DNA of 64,000 nt from Bacteroidota bacterium (lineage in GTDB: Bacteria > Bacteroidota > Bacteroidia > Chitinophagales > Chitinophagaceae), in contig JAEZGI010000040.1 in assembly GCA_023416995.1 (NCBI GenBank), positions 62,001 to 126,000 of the forward strand, read 5' to 3'. The translations under genes were made by a program, and so were the position numbers. The notes under the pieces were generated by a model. The model saw only the letters and a list, made by a program, of their open reading frames with translations. It had not been told where the DNA came from and did no database searches. Below are positions 8,601 through 15,860 of this stretch, piece by piece; position 1 is the stretch's first letter; every line of letters begins with the position of its first letter.

Positions 8601-9611
8601 GCTACAAAGAACGCGACTGGTATTGTGCTGAATCTCGCTACTGATATCCACATGGAAGGAATATTTGTAAGAGGTGCATCAACCGGAGTAATGGCAAAGC
8701 TTGATTCCGATTCAGCGCGGCCATGGCGTATATACAATAATTTCCGGATGAAGAATATTGTCATTCAGAATTGCTTCTTTGCTGATATAAACGGTGAAAC
8801 TATTTATGGCGGTCACACATCGCCGAACGGTGATCCTGTTTCGCAACCTGCCAATAATGGGCACACGGTGCGGGTAGATACGATGATCATCCGGAGAAAC
8901 ATCGGTGATGGCTCAACATGGGATATCTTCCAGGTATCTAATTCAATCTATGCTGATGTGTCTGAAAACATCGGTCTCCGCGGCGGCAGCAACAATCAAA
9001 GCAGCCAACGTGCAGCAGCAATCATCGGAGGAAATACGAAAGGCAAGTTTACACGCAATGTTATTCAAAATTCTATGGAAGGTCTCGGAGTCTACGGATA
9101 TGACACTGTGGAGATCGCTTATAACTTTATGGATTCGATCAACGCCGGTTCTGGCACTTCTGATGGTATATATGCCAGCAGCAACTTCGCCACGGTAATC
9201 GAACCACGTGATTCACTCAAACTTTGGGTGCATCATAATTATTTCAGCAGAATAGAACGTCGTGCTGCCTTCTCGGCCAACAACTCCGGGAAAATGGGAG
9301 TAGGTAGGATGCAATACAATACCGTTGTTGACGCTACCAGGAATCTATCGCAGATGTTCGGAAGCAACTCGAATGATGTGATATCAGACAACACACTGCT
9401 TACAAGTGCACCTGCAGTAACGATCAGGCGTATAAATGCTGATGGTGATTCGCCATTGCTGCGAGTAACCAAAGGTGCAACGACACAAGACTTCACCAAT
9501 GCGGTTGATATCCTTAAGTTCCTCGGTGTGCTACCTGACGAACCAACAGAACCGGTTGAACCTCCCGCTGGACCTCGCATCATCAAACGCAGATTCATCA
9601 AATTCCAATAG
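5631..9611 (+). CDS. Giant modular secreted protein: esterase-like domain, PKD repeats, beta-helix
   Basis: The 1326-residue product starts with a signal peptide (cleavage near FAFSQ, residue 18). Residues 20-298 form an alpha/beta-hydrolase of the esterase/PHB-depolymerase kind, with HGMG at 57-60, the nucleophile elbow G-G-S147-Q-G, D215/D216 and H247 as plausible triad members. Then come PKD/Ig-like repeats at about 308-398 and 403-492, a WNNWN module (about 500-665) shared with the preceding gene, two more PKD-like repeats (about 675-868), and a right-handed beta-helix region of about 430 residues like those of tailspikes and polysaccharide lyases. The C-terminus is short and basic (IIKRRFIKFQ) with no recognisable T9SS sorting domain. 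It may deacetylate or bind surface polysaccharide. Whether it is in the virion or secreted by the lysogen is open. Confidence 0.7.
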   Translation: MKIKILLLLLLPVFAFSQTGMVTYDTTINGRYFLITMPDNWWTTANTQYTEGFVALHGMGEVYDAANGGNTGKMNDYFFHYYIQTLGTWDGKVTLGNGVHRPVYISFQRLPGDASGNMRPSPFKAIIDMIKLRWRIKENAMYAIGGSQGSWVEMVGASYKATTADTSYYKMFKAIVSIDGVIPSDRFDQTLAYPNKFGNMARYGTKVLGFQQINDDSRKTDVWIKNMNDSFPGSGRYIITNINGGNHYGGVNTISDPNQRNWTSSNGSLVASKSGRVMSSNYIDGGQNIYEWLMRQGDTTLSGGTAPPNQPPIVSVGSDVTITLPTNSTGNKTMTVTDEGGTLTYAWTKISGPSTFTITAPTSATSNFTNLVAGTYVFRGTATDTGSLSGYDEFQVTVNAAGNTPPVVSAGSDQVITLPTNTATLTGTATDADGTISSRSWSQVSGPNTSTIASPTSASTAISNLIQGVYSFRFAATDNSGSTVADTMTVTVNAAQTGEEQSVFVNLYGGSNPYSNAEWNNWNTTASTTITNLKYITGVTSTIGATISTQLSVSENTSPYTGVIMPTEVLRYASYTTAPRTLTITGLNPGKQYTFVLVASRKNTDNTTNFTIGGVTRGVYINNNLTNAATFTDITPSGAGEVVVSIDRVTTNGGNYLNGFKIIQQGTGQTTNDPPIAHAGAEQFITLPRDTADLAGSAVDYDGVIVSYQWTPVSGPELATIDNPTSQNTRVRGLTTAGDYVFELTATDDDGAIGKDSVVIHVNDAGVTPVTVSAGRDSSLALAQWNDVIKAMDVTKTTLKGAGTGVTTWAWSQIAGASVTIVSPNSQNTLVTGFQPGNYKFRLVASNGVNTVSDTVEYRVADYQTKGERPCRVGAPVTHVLTPTNNTELVRTYLVRDGWNIMGGDTVKIPRNPNNGGVYSGISLGDFGGKRECPVILVNQGIVEIGNGNNSSFFRIGNSAADTNFVAQVKILGNTVPGIPYGFRHIDPTPATKNATGIVLNLATDIHMEGIFVRGASTGVMAKLDSDSARPWRIYNNFRMKNIVIQNCFFADINGETIYGGHTSPNGDPVSQPANNGHTVRVDTMIIRRNIGDGSTWDIFQVSNSIYADVSENIGLRGGSNNQSSQRAAAIIGGNTKGKFTRNVIQNSMEGLGVYGYDTVEIAYNFMDSINAGSGTSDGIYASSNFATVIEPRDSLKLWVHHNYFSRIERRAAFSANNSGKMGVGRMQYNTVVDATRNLSQMFGSNSNDVISDNTLLTSAPAVTIRRINADGDSPLLRVTKGATTQDFTNAVDILKFLGVLPDEPTEPVEPPAGPRIIKRRFIKFQ

Positions 9612-10645
9612 TGCCCGGCAAAAAGAAGAAATATACAATCACTGAACTCGCGACCATGTATCAGATACTGGTTCGCGAGATCGGTGATGATGTTGCAAAC
9701 CAGATCATGGCGCTGATGGATCGCGGCGTTACTCAAATCGCGTACCTCGCTGCAAAAAAGAAGCTGTTAAAAAATCGGTACCTGCCGAAACAGTTGCAGA
9801 AAACCATTGATAGGATCGTGACCACCTTCCATGCAGATGCATCGAGCGTCATCATCAACGGGATAAATCGATCTCGTAAACTGGCCGATCAGAAAACAAC
9901 ACTGATTACTGAATCATATTTTGGTGGTGGTAAGAAACCGCCATCAAAACGTATCATGGCTGCTGCTGCTGGTGGTGGCGGTCGCAGACCTCCTAAAACA
10001 CCGGTAAACGCTGCTGCTGATAGCTTCGGTAAACATTTCAATGCCCGTCAACTTTCGCCACGAGTATGGAAGCTGTCTAACAGTTATAAATCCACGATCA
10101 ATAAAACGCTGGTTGTCGAAATGAAGAAGGGCACACCGGCCAGGGCAATTGCAAAACAACTCAGATCAAACCTGCGTAACAGTGAAGGCTCCGAAACGCC
10201 CGGCCAGGGTGTTTACAAGTCACCGCAAAAGAACGCAATGCGGCTTGCACGTACTGAAACTAATCTTGCATACCAACATCAGGATTATGAACGCTGGCAA
10301 TCGTTATGGTTCGTTACAGGAATACAGGTGAAGCTTTCAAACCGTCACCCGGTTTATGATATCTGTGATTCGATGGTAGGCATTTATCCGAAGGATTTCA
10401 AGTTTGCAGGTTGGCATAGTCAGTGTCTTTGCATTGCGATACCTGTTATGGCAAGTGAAGCAGATCGCGATAAAATGCTGGATTTTCAACTGGGTCTTAC
10501 GAATGAAAAACCAGTACCTGAATACGTCTCCACATTACCACCTGCAGCTAAGGAATGGATATCGAAAAATAGCAAGCGCATTCAAGGCTGGAAGAATGAA
10601 CCATATTTCATTCAATACAACAAAAAGTATATCGATCTGAAGTAG
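9611..10645 (+). CDS. MuF-like minor head protein (SPP1 gp7-like)
   Basis: The 344-residue protein starts at GTG 9611, which shares its G with the TAG stop of the preceding gene (TAGTG). The N-terminal two-thirds is basic with Gly/Pro-rich linkers (about 105-125). The C-terminal part carries the MuF core: RLARTETNLAYQ near 212-223 and, about 50 residues later, RHPVYDICD followed by GWHSQCLCIAIPV, the His/Cys pattern of this family. MuF proteins bind the portal and aid head assembly or DNA ejection. In most SPP1- and Mu-like phages this gene directly follows the portal; here 6.7 kb of other genes separate them. Confidence 0.75.
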   Translation: MPGKKKKYTITELATMYQILVREIGDDVANQIMALMDRGVTQIAYLAAKKKLLKNRYLPKQLQKTIDRIVTTFHADASSVIINGINRSRKLADQKTTLITESYFGGGKKPPSKRIMAAAAGGGGRRPPKTPVNAAADSFGKHFNARQLSPRVWKLSNSYKSTINKTLVVEMKKGTPARAIAKQLRSNLRNSEGSETPGQGVYKSPQKNAMRLARTETNLAYQHQDYERWQSLWFVTGIQVKLSNRHPVYDICDSMVGIYPKDFKFAGWHSQCLCIAIPVMASEADRDKMLDFQLGLTNEKPVPEYVSTLPPAAKEWISKNSKRIQGWKNEPYFIQYNKKYIDLK

Positions 10646-10753
10646 ATCACTATTGTTATAGCAATCCCGCGTTGTATAAGGGTAGATTTCAAGCGCGCAT
10701 TCCTTCTGCGTTATTTCACGCTTCAAATATTCTATTAAAAATCTCCCCCACGT

Positions 10754-11377
10754 ATGAAGGAAAAAATTCTGGCACAACTGATTGCAAAAAACCCAGGGGT
10801 GTCAAAAGTAGTTCTGGGACTATTAGCCGATAAGCTTGCGGTGACAGTAACAGAAGAATCCGCTATTGAGGGCGCAATAAGCGAACTCGACAAAGGACCT
10901 ATCAGCATCAAAGATTACGCAGATTTTCTCCAAAAAGAAGCTGACAAACGTGTAGCTGACGCGCTTAAGAAAGCTGGCAAAACAGATCCTCCGAAGGATG
11001 ATCCCAAAAACGATCCTCCTAAAAATGACGATCCAATTGCCGCACAACTCGCAGCAATAAACGAAAAGCTTGCACTCCTGGAAAAGGAAAAAACACAAGG
11101 CAAGTTATCCGAAAAACTGTCAGCGGCTTTGAAGGAAAAGAAAATCCCGTTAGCACTTGCCAAAGGTCGCGTACCTCAGAGCGAAGAGGAACTGGAAAGC
11201 GTGCTCTCAGAAATTGAAACCGATTGGACGGAAACGAAGCAACAACTCGCTAATGAGGGGTTCGCACAAGTTGATCCACCAAAAGGGGGCAATTCAGGCG
11301 ATGTGTCAAAGGCTACTGTAGAAGCGGACTGGAAAGCGTGGGCGGCGAAGAATCAAACTGCACCAGCAGCTAAGTAA
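10754..11377 (+). CDS. Probable capsid scaffolding protein
   Basis: A 207-residue, strongly charged protein with a Pro/Asp/Lys linker (DPPKDDPKNDPP, about 76-88) and a helical, Glu/Lys-rich segment with heptad-like leucines (about 93-120). It has no Cys, no signal peptide and no catalytic motif. Its place just before the decoration and major capsid genes, its size and its composition match phage scaffold proteins, which guide capsid assembly and then leave or are cut. A 108-bp gap precedes it, containing an imperfect inverted repeat around 10687-10736, which may separate expression from the upstream genes. Confidence 0.65.
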   Translation: MKEKILAQLIAKNPGVSKVVLGLLADKLAVTVTEESAIEGAISELDKGPISIKDYADFLQKEADKRVADALKKAGKTDPPKDDPKNDPPKNDDPIAAQLAAINEKLALLEKEKTQGKLSEKLSAALKEKKIPLALAKGRVPQSEEELESVLSEIETDWTETKQQLANEGFAQVDPPKGGNSGDVSKATVEADWKAWAAKNQTAPAAK

Positions 11378-11409
11378 ACAACAACATTAACATTTAATCC
11401 TACTCAATT

Positions 11410-11985
11410 ATGGGTTTACAACTTAAAAAAGAAACCGGTTCAAGTCAGAAACAAATCTGGCAGCGGGTTGATCAGTTGGCACAAGGTGGTTTTACAATTG
11501 ATGCGGCTGGATTTACCGGTACCATTCTCGCAGGTGCACCGGTTCTGTTCAACGAGGAAACAAGGGTCGCTAAGATCCTTAAGCTCGCTGAAATATTCGA
11601 AACTGCGGGATCGGTAACCTCTTACAAAATCGCTAAAGGCCATAACCTGGCTGTTGGTGATCATGTAAGTAAAACTGTCGGTGGTGCAGCATACACTATC
11701 ACAGCCATCAATACAACCAATGCGGCGTATGATACAATCACTGTAGGCACTACAATTGGCGCAGTAACCGCGGGTGAAGCCATTTTTAAATCAAGTGCAT
11801 CGGGTGCATCTGCCGGTGCTTTGGATGTGGCTCCAAACGGGCTGTTGTATGATGATGTGACTGTTGGTGTGGAAGATTCTGTTGCGGTGGTGCTTCGCGG
11901 TACTGTGTACGCTAAGAGAATCCCTGCAGTACCTGCATCCGCTAAAACCGGTATGCCTCACATCATATTCTCAAACTCATTTTAA
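11410..11985 (+). CDS. Probable capsid decoration / head fibre protein
   Basis: The 191-residue product is rich in Gly, Ala, Thr and Val with no charged clusters. The segment FTGTILAGAPVLFNEETR (about 38-55) resembles the shell-binding part of phage head-decoration proteins, and a middle part rich in Thr and Val looks beta-structured. It sits between scaffold and major capsid, 16 bases before the latter, which is typical for decoration proteins that stabilise the expanded head. The call rests on position and composition. Confidence 0.6.
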   Translation: MGLQLKKETGSSQKQIWQRVDQLAQGGFTIDAAGFTGTILAGAPVLFNEETRVAKILKLAEIFETAGSVTSYKIAKGHNLAVGDHVSKTVGGAAYTITAINTTNAAYDTITVGTTIGAVTAGEAIFKSSASGASAGALDVAPNGLLYDDVTVGVEDSVAVVLRGTVYAKRIPAVPASAKTGMPHIIFSNSF

Positions 11986-12001
11986 TCCCCCCTTATAAAA
12001 C

Positions 12002-13093
12002 ATGAGTAAGTTAAAATCAATGTTTGGCGCGCATGCTGAAAATATGCAGATCGCCATCGATAACCGGAATGACAGGTTCGATCCGCTGTTTTTCCCAACA
12101 TATTTCCCAATCGGGTTACCGCAGGTTTCGCTTGACTATACAAGCGTGATAGGCGCAAGCAGGATCGAAGCCGCCGCGTCAATCGTTAATCGCGATTCAC
12201 CTGCACCACCTCGTACCCGGCAAACTTTTGAAAGGCTTTCCGGTACCATCCCTCCGATATCTGAGAAGTTTCATTTGAAGGAAAGCGATATGAGGGATTT
12301 CGAGGTTATCAAAAGCATGACCTCACTTGAAAGCGCTCGTAAGGAAGCGTTGATGAAGTTGATTTGGGATGACGTTCGTAAAGCAGGTAATGCGCCGTTA
12401 AAGCGTATTGACATGCTCGTTCTTGAAGGCTTGTCAACTGGTAAGCTTACTGCTACTGTTGATAACAACCCTGATGGTATCACGTTCGATCTGGACCTTT
12501 TGATGCCTTCTGAAAATAAAACCCAGGCGGCGGTTCAGTGGGGTTCAACTTCAGCAACACCTATCACTGACATTCAGAACAAGGTAGAAGCTGCACGCGC
12601 AAAGGGTGTGACCTTTTCAAAAATGCTGATGTCAAGCGTGCTGTTTGGCAAGTTCCGCAAGACGACCGAAGTGCTTGACACCCTGAAAGCCTTCTACTAT
12701 GGCCCTAAACCTGGTGCTGGCTTCAATCCGATTGGTATTACCACCCTGAGCAGTATCAACGAATTCTTGACACAGGAAAGACTTCCTGTTATTGAAATAG
12801 TTGATAACACTTTCGGTGTGGAAAAGGGTGGGAAGATTCAGACTGTTCGTCCGTTCAGTGATAACAACGTTTCGTTTATTCCTGCCGGTACACTCGGTGA
12901 GATTAAACAAGCCGTTTCCATGGAAAAAATCAGGCCAGCGAAAAACTGTGATTATGCAGTTTTCAAAGATGAGATCCTGATTTCAAAATGGAGCACTAAC
13001 GAGCCATTGCAGGAATGGACAAAGGGCGAATGGAATGCATTCCCTTCATTCTCTGCAATTGACAGTGTGTATCTCCTGACCGCAGTATTTTAA
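12002..13093 (+). CDS. Major capsid protein, lambda gpE-like family
   Basis: The 363-residue protein matches the phage major capsid protein E family in length and pattern. An N-terminal FFPTYFPIG is followed by the family-like TSVIGASRIEAAASIVNRDSP, a long helix (SARKEALMKLIWDDV) and, near the C-terminus, VSFIPAGTLGEIKQA with a final strand DSVYLLTAVF. It forms the hexamers and pentamers of the icosahedral shell. It is flanked by decoration and connector genes in the order expected for lambda-type heads. No delta-domain or protease cut site is apparent, in line with a separate scaffold. Confidence 0.8.
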   Translation: MSKLKSMFGAHAENMQIAIDNRNDRFDPLFFPTYFPIGLPQVSLDYTSVIGASRIEAAASIVNRDSPAPPRTRQTFERLSGTIPPISEKFHLKESDMRDFEVIKSMTSLESARKEALMKLIWDDVRKAGNAPLKRIDMLVLEGLSTGKLTATVDNNPDGITFDLDLLMPSENKTQAAVQWGSTSATPITDIQNKVEAARAKGVTFSKMLMSSVLFGKFRKTTEVLDTLKAFYYGPKPGAGFNPIGITTLSSINEFLTQERLPVIEIVDNTFGVEKGGKIQTVRPFSDNNVSFIPAGTLGEIKQAVSMEKIRPAKNCDYAVFKDEILISKWSTNEPLQEWTKGEWNAFPSFSAIDSVYLLTAVF

Positions 13094-13113
13094 TCCAATA
13101 TCCGCTCTTTGAT

Positions 13114-13437
13114 ATGAATTTAAAAGAAGCCTTGATAAGTGCAGTTAACGTTCCGGCAGCGGACAGTGTTCTTGAAAAAGCACTGATCGATAATGACCTT
13201 AATGGAACTGACAGCTACACGAAAGATAGTGCGGGGGCAATTGACAAGATCGCAATTGATGTACTCCTTGCTGCCTGGGTAACACCAGATGTCAGTGAAG
13301 GCAGCTACTCCGTAAAATACGACCGCAATGCTATCAAATCAAGGCTTCTTTTTCTTGCAAAAAAACATGATCGTCAGGATGTGATTGATGCATGTGGTGA
13401 TCCAGTGCCTACAATTTCAAGCCCCAATGTCTGGTGA
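13114..13437 (+). CDS. Probable head-tail connector protein
   Basis: A small 107-residue helical protein placed directly after the major capsid gene, where gp6/gp15-type adaptor proteins normally lie. It contains paired helices with NVPAADSVLEKALIDN and a C-terminal NAIKSRLLFLAKKH. Its stop overlaps the next start (ATGATGA at 13434-13437), implying coupled translation. The function is inferred from gene order and size. Sequence motifs alone do not decide it. Confidence 0.55.
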   Translation: MNLKEALISAVNVPAADSVLEKALIDNDLNGTDSYTKDSAGAIDKIAIDVLLAAWVTPDVSEGSYSVKYDRNAIKSRLLFLAKKHDRQDVIDACGDPVPTISSPNVW

Positions 13438-13760
13438 TGATTAAGCAGTATCCGCATACCATTCAAGTTACCATTCCAGGGGCATCAACTCAGGATGGCA
13501 ATGGCAATTGGGTACAAGGTACAGCGATTTCATTCGAAGGCCCGGGCAGATTTGAGGTGGCTAATCTTCGCAATTCATCAATCATCACGCTGGCAGATGG
13601 CAGACAGATTCAAGCATCCGGAGTGATTTACGTGCCAGTGTCTTTTCCAAAGGTTGAGCTTGAATCTGAGATAGTGATTTTGGAAGGCGCGGCAGTGATC
13701 GCAAAGGGTAAAGCGATCCGCTACAGTAAAGGTCAGTTAAATGCAAGGGTATGGCTTTAA
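13434..13760 (+). CDS. Probable head closure / head-tail joining protein
   Basis: A 108-residue beta-rich protein. HTIQVTIPGASTQDGNGNW is a typical opening of SPP1 gp16-like head closure proteins, which seal the connector after packaging and bind the tail. GVIYVPVSFPKVE and the closing LNARVWL support a small beta-barrel. It overlaps the previous gene by 4 bases and the next by 10, so the connector genes are tightly packed. Confidence 0.6.
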   Translation: MMIKQYPHTIQVTIPGASTQDGNGNWVQGTAISFEGPGRFEVANLRNSSIITLADGRQIQASGVIYVPVSFPKVELESEIVILEGAAVIAKGKAIRYSKGQLNARVWL

Positions 13761-14191
13761 GGATGACTCCGAATTTTAAAGTGAATGATTTGCTTAAGAA
13801 TGCAAAGGAGCGAATTAAGGCGCTTGACACAGCTTTACTTGATCAGTTAAAGCAAGTTGGCGAACAGTTCGTTGCAGACGCACGGAGTACAAACACATAT
13901 ACTGATCGCACGCGCAACCTGCGTGGTTCTATTGGTTATGTGATCTATAAGTCAGGCCGCAAGGTGTTTGGCGATTTTACTGGAACGGCAGAAGGTAGAG
14001 CGACTGGTTTGGCACTGGCAAAAGATGTCGCTGAAAAATCCCGTGGTTATGTGTTGGTGGTTGTGGCAGGTATGAACTACGCTGCTGCAGTTGAAAGTAA
14101 GGGATTCGATGTCTTAACAGGATCCAGCCAAGTGGCTGAACAGAATTTAAAGAAGGCCCTCAAAAAAATTATGAATCGCGCACGGCCATGA
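13751..14191 (+). CDS. HK97 gp10-like tail completion protein
   Basis: The 146-residue product has an N-terminal helix (VNDLLKNAKERIKALDTALL) followed by YTDRTRNLRGSIGYVIYKSG and a Val-rich strand with GMNYAAAVESKGFDVL. The T-x-N-L-R-x-S-I pattern and the A-x-x-V-E-x-x-G strand are the hallmarks of HK97-gp10-like proteins, which join tail and head. It overlaps both neighbours by a few bases. Confidence 0.7.
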   Translation: MALRMTPNFKVNDLLKNAKERIKALDTALLDQLKQVGEQFVADARSTNTYTDRTRNLRGSIGYVIYKSGRKVFGDFTGTAEGRATGLALAKDVAEKSRGYVLVVVAGMNYAAAVESKGFDVLTGSSQVAEQNLKKALKKIMNRARP

Positions 14192-14598
14192 AAACAACTA
14201 TTGACCTGGTTAATGATGTGTTCACCCTGTTGAATGTACCGGTTCTTACCGGTGCGATTTCAGGCAAGGTGTATAAACATCGCCGGCCAACGAATTCCAA
14301 AAAGGAAGATATAGTTGTCAACTGTCTGCCGGTTACTGGTGATCAGCTACAAACCGCGGTTGTGAACATAAACATTCACGTTGCGAATTTGAAACTGCAA
14401 TTGAATGGCACTACTGATTTGTCTCAGCCTGATCACGTTCGATTAAACGCCATCGCTGGTCTTGTAACACCGCTCATTGAAGATGCCAGCATAAACGACC
14501 TGGTGACATCTGTTCAACAGCAAACGGTCATAGAAGAAGCGGAGATTGACGAACACTACATCAACATTCGAGTAAACATTTTTAATATCAACGTTTAA
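14188..14598 (+). CDS. Probable tail terminator protein
   Basis: This 136-residue protein lies between the gp10-like protein and the tail tube protein, the usual place of the tail terminator that caps the tail tube. It shows KVYKHRRPTNSKKEDIVVNCLPV, then a strand VNINIHVAN, and ends with HYINIRVNIFNIN, a mixed alpha/beta pattern seen in terminators. ATGA overlap with the upstream gene at 14188. The assignment is by order and predicted fold. Confidence 0.55.
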   Translation: MKTTIDLVNDVFTLLNVPVLTGAISGKVYKHRRPTNSKKEDIVVNCLPVTGDQLQTAVVNINIHVANLKLQLNGTTDLSQPDHVRLNAIAGLVTPLIEDASINDLVTSVQQQTVIEEAEIDEHYINIRVNIFNINV

Positions 14599-14611
14599 AA
14601 AATCCATAACT

Positions 14612-15127
14612 ATGGGAAGACATAAATTAGGTCTGAAAGCCATCAAAATGGGCGCAATCGCCGGTGATGGTGATATGGGCACATCTTTGGTCGCAATCGG
14701 TGACACCGTACTTGATACGGCTGAAATGACAACCGAAGAAGGAACTGTAACTGAATTCTCAATTGAAGAATCCGATTCACCTGTTCTTTCAATCAACACC
14801 GAACCGGACAGCATTGTATTTGCGTGGAGTACTTACGCAAATGATGCAGCTACCCTCGCAAAACTTTTCGGCGGTACTGTTACGCCCGCTGCAGGTGGTG
14901 TGGGTGAACTTTGGGAAATGCCTGATGCGATTCCTGAGATCGAACAATCACTTGAAATCGAATGGAAGAAAGGCGGTTTCATGCGTATTCCTCGCGCTCG
15001 TATCAAAGCTGCTTTCCAGGGTTCATTTAAGAAAAGCGCACTTTCTCAAATCAATATCACTGCTACGGTTCTTCAACCAACCAAAGCTGGCGTGAAAAGA
15101 TTGACAATCGAAAATGCCAACACATAA
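14612..15127 (+). CDS. Probable major tail tube protein
   Basis: A 171-residue beta-rich protein with few helices, placed before the tail chaperone pair and the tape measure gene. Features include IAGDGDMGTSLVAIG, TEFSIEESDSP and a C-terminal NITATVLQPTK strand. Tail tube proteins of siphoviruses have this size and order. It is followed at once by a strong intrinsic terminator (15149-15172), which would let this gene be expressed more than the downstream tail genes, as is typical for the tube subunit. Confidence 0.65.
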   Translation: MGRHKLGLKAIKMGAIAGDGDMGTSLVAIGDTVLDTAEMTTEEGTVTEFSIEESDSPVLSINTEPDSIVFAWSTYANDAATLAKLFGGTVTPAAGGVGELWEMPDAIPEIEQSLEIEWKKGGFMRIPRARIKAAFQGSFKKSALSQINITATVLQPTKAGVKRLTIENANT

Positions 15128-15148
15128 TTATCTCTAAACCCTAAAATC

Positions 15149-15172
15149 AAGGCCCTTCAATGGGCCTTTTTT
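15149..15172 (+). terminator. Intrinsic terminator between tail tube and chaperone genes
   Basis: AAGGCCC (15149-15155), a 6-base loop and GGGCCTT (15162-15168) form a perfect 7-bp stem that runs into six T residues. It probably ends part of the transcripts after the tail tube gene. The ATG at 15160 lies in the loop and 3' arm of this hairpin, which argues against its use as a start codon. Confidence 0.75.
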
Positions 15173-15174
15173 GT

Positions 15175-15663
15175 ATGTTCAAACAGACAGCCGAAACACT
15201 AACTCAGGAACCTATCGTAGTGAAGTTTCCTGTTACCACTCGCAGAAAGTGGTTACCATGGATTAAACACACCGTTGAGAAAACATTTGAGGTCCGGCCG
15301 CTAACGCTTGGCTCGATCATTCGCATTTCAAAGCTTCTGTTAGATATTAGCCCCGAACTGTTCAGTGTCAATGCCGGACTTGTTAACGTTGCTCACCAGG
15401 TATCTTCTAAACATGGACGGATGTTGGCAGAGGTTACGGCCATTGCTTTCACAAACACCGAGGAACCTCCCAGCAAGGGTTTGATTGATCAGATCGAGTA
15501 CAACGTTACACCGGTTGATTTACTGCGAATCTTCAACGTTGTATTACAGCAAATGGACATCTCAAATTTTATGAGTTCTATAATCTCGATTCGCGGAATC
15601 AATCTGTTGAAGGAGATGAATCCAACGGAGCAGGGGAGTCCAAAAATAGCCTCTGGGGAATAA
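15175..15663 (+). CDS. Tail assembly chaperone, short form (gpG-like)
   Basis: I take the ATG at 15175, giving 162 residues; the ATG at 15160 is inside the terminator hairpin. The protein has an Arg/Lys-rich start with a strand TFEVRPLTLGSIIRISKLLLDI and ends in a helical part NVVLQQMDISNFMSSI. The place between tail tube and tape measure, and a partly overlapping open -1 frame carrying a second typical motif, identify it as the first half of a tail assembly chaperone pair. It would coat the tape measure during tail assembly and is not part of the virion. Translation ends at TAA 15661 unless ribosomes shift. Confidence 0.7.
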   Translation: MFKQTAETLTQEPIVVKFPVTTRRKWLPWIKHTVEKTFEVRPLTLGSIIRISKLLLDISPELFSVNAGLVNVAHQVSSKHGRMLAEVTAIAFTNTEEPPSKGLIDQIEYNVTPVDLLRIFNVVLQQMDISNFMSSIISIRGINLLKEMNPTEQGSPKIASGE

Positions 15664-15851
15664 TCGGTGGTTCAATGCATTACTTCCATTTTTCATGGAA
15701 GGCCATCATGTGGGAAATGTCTTATGCAAATCTTATGATGTTGTCTGCAACTGTACCATCTTATAAATCGAAATCCGGTACCAATAAAGAAAAACCGGTT
15801 GAGAGTATTGCTGAAGGTCCGGAGGATCTAGCAAAGTATCTCGGCCTTTAA
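15642..15851 (+). CDS. Tail assembly chaperone -1 frameshift extension (gpGT-like)
   Basis: The -1 frame is open from well before 15600 to TAA at 15849-15851 and reads through the stop of the short form. The extension contains GGSMHYFHFSWKAIMWEMSYANLMML, here given in outline: an F-x-W segment, M-W-E-M-S and A-N-L-M-M, the usual pattern of the T domain of GT chaperones. A slip of tRNA-Lys on the A5 run at 15642-15646 (CCA AAA ATA to TCC AAA AAT) would fuse about 157 residues of the short form to about 68 here. A second possible site is the G4 run at 15633-15636. An internal ATG at 15675 could give a separate 58-residue protein, but fusion is the known mode in this family. Confidence 0.65.
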   Translation, partial: KNSLWGIIGGSMHYFHFSWKAIMWEMSYANLMMLSATVPSYKSKSGTNKEKPVESIAEGPEDLAKYLGL

Positions 15852-15860
15852 ATATTAAAC

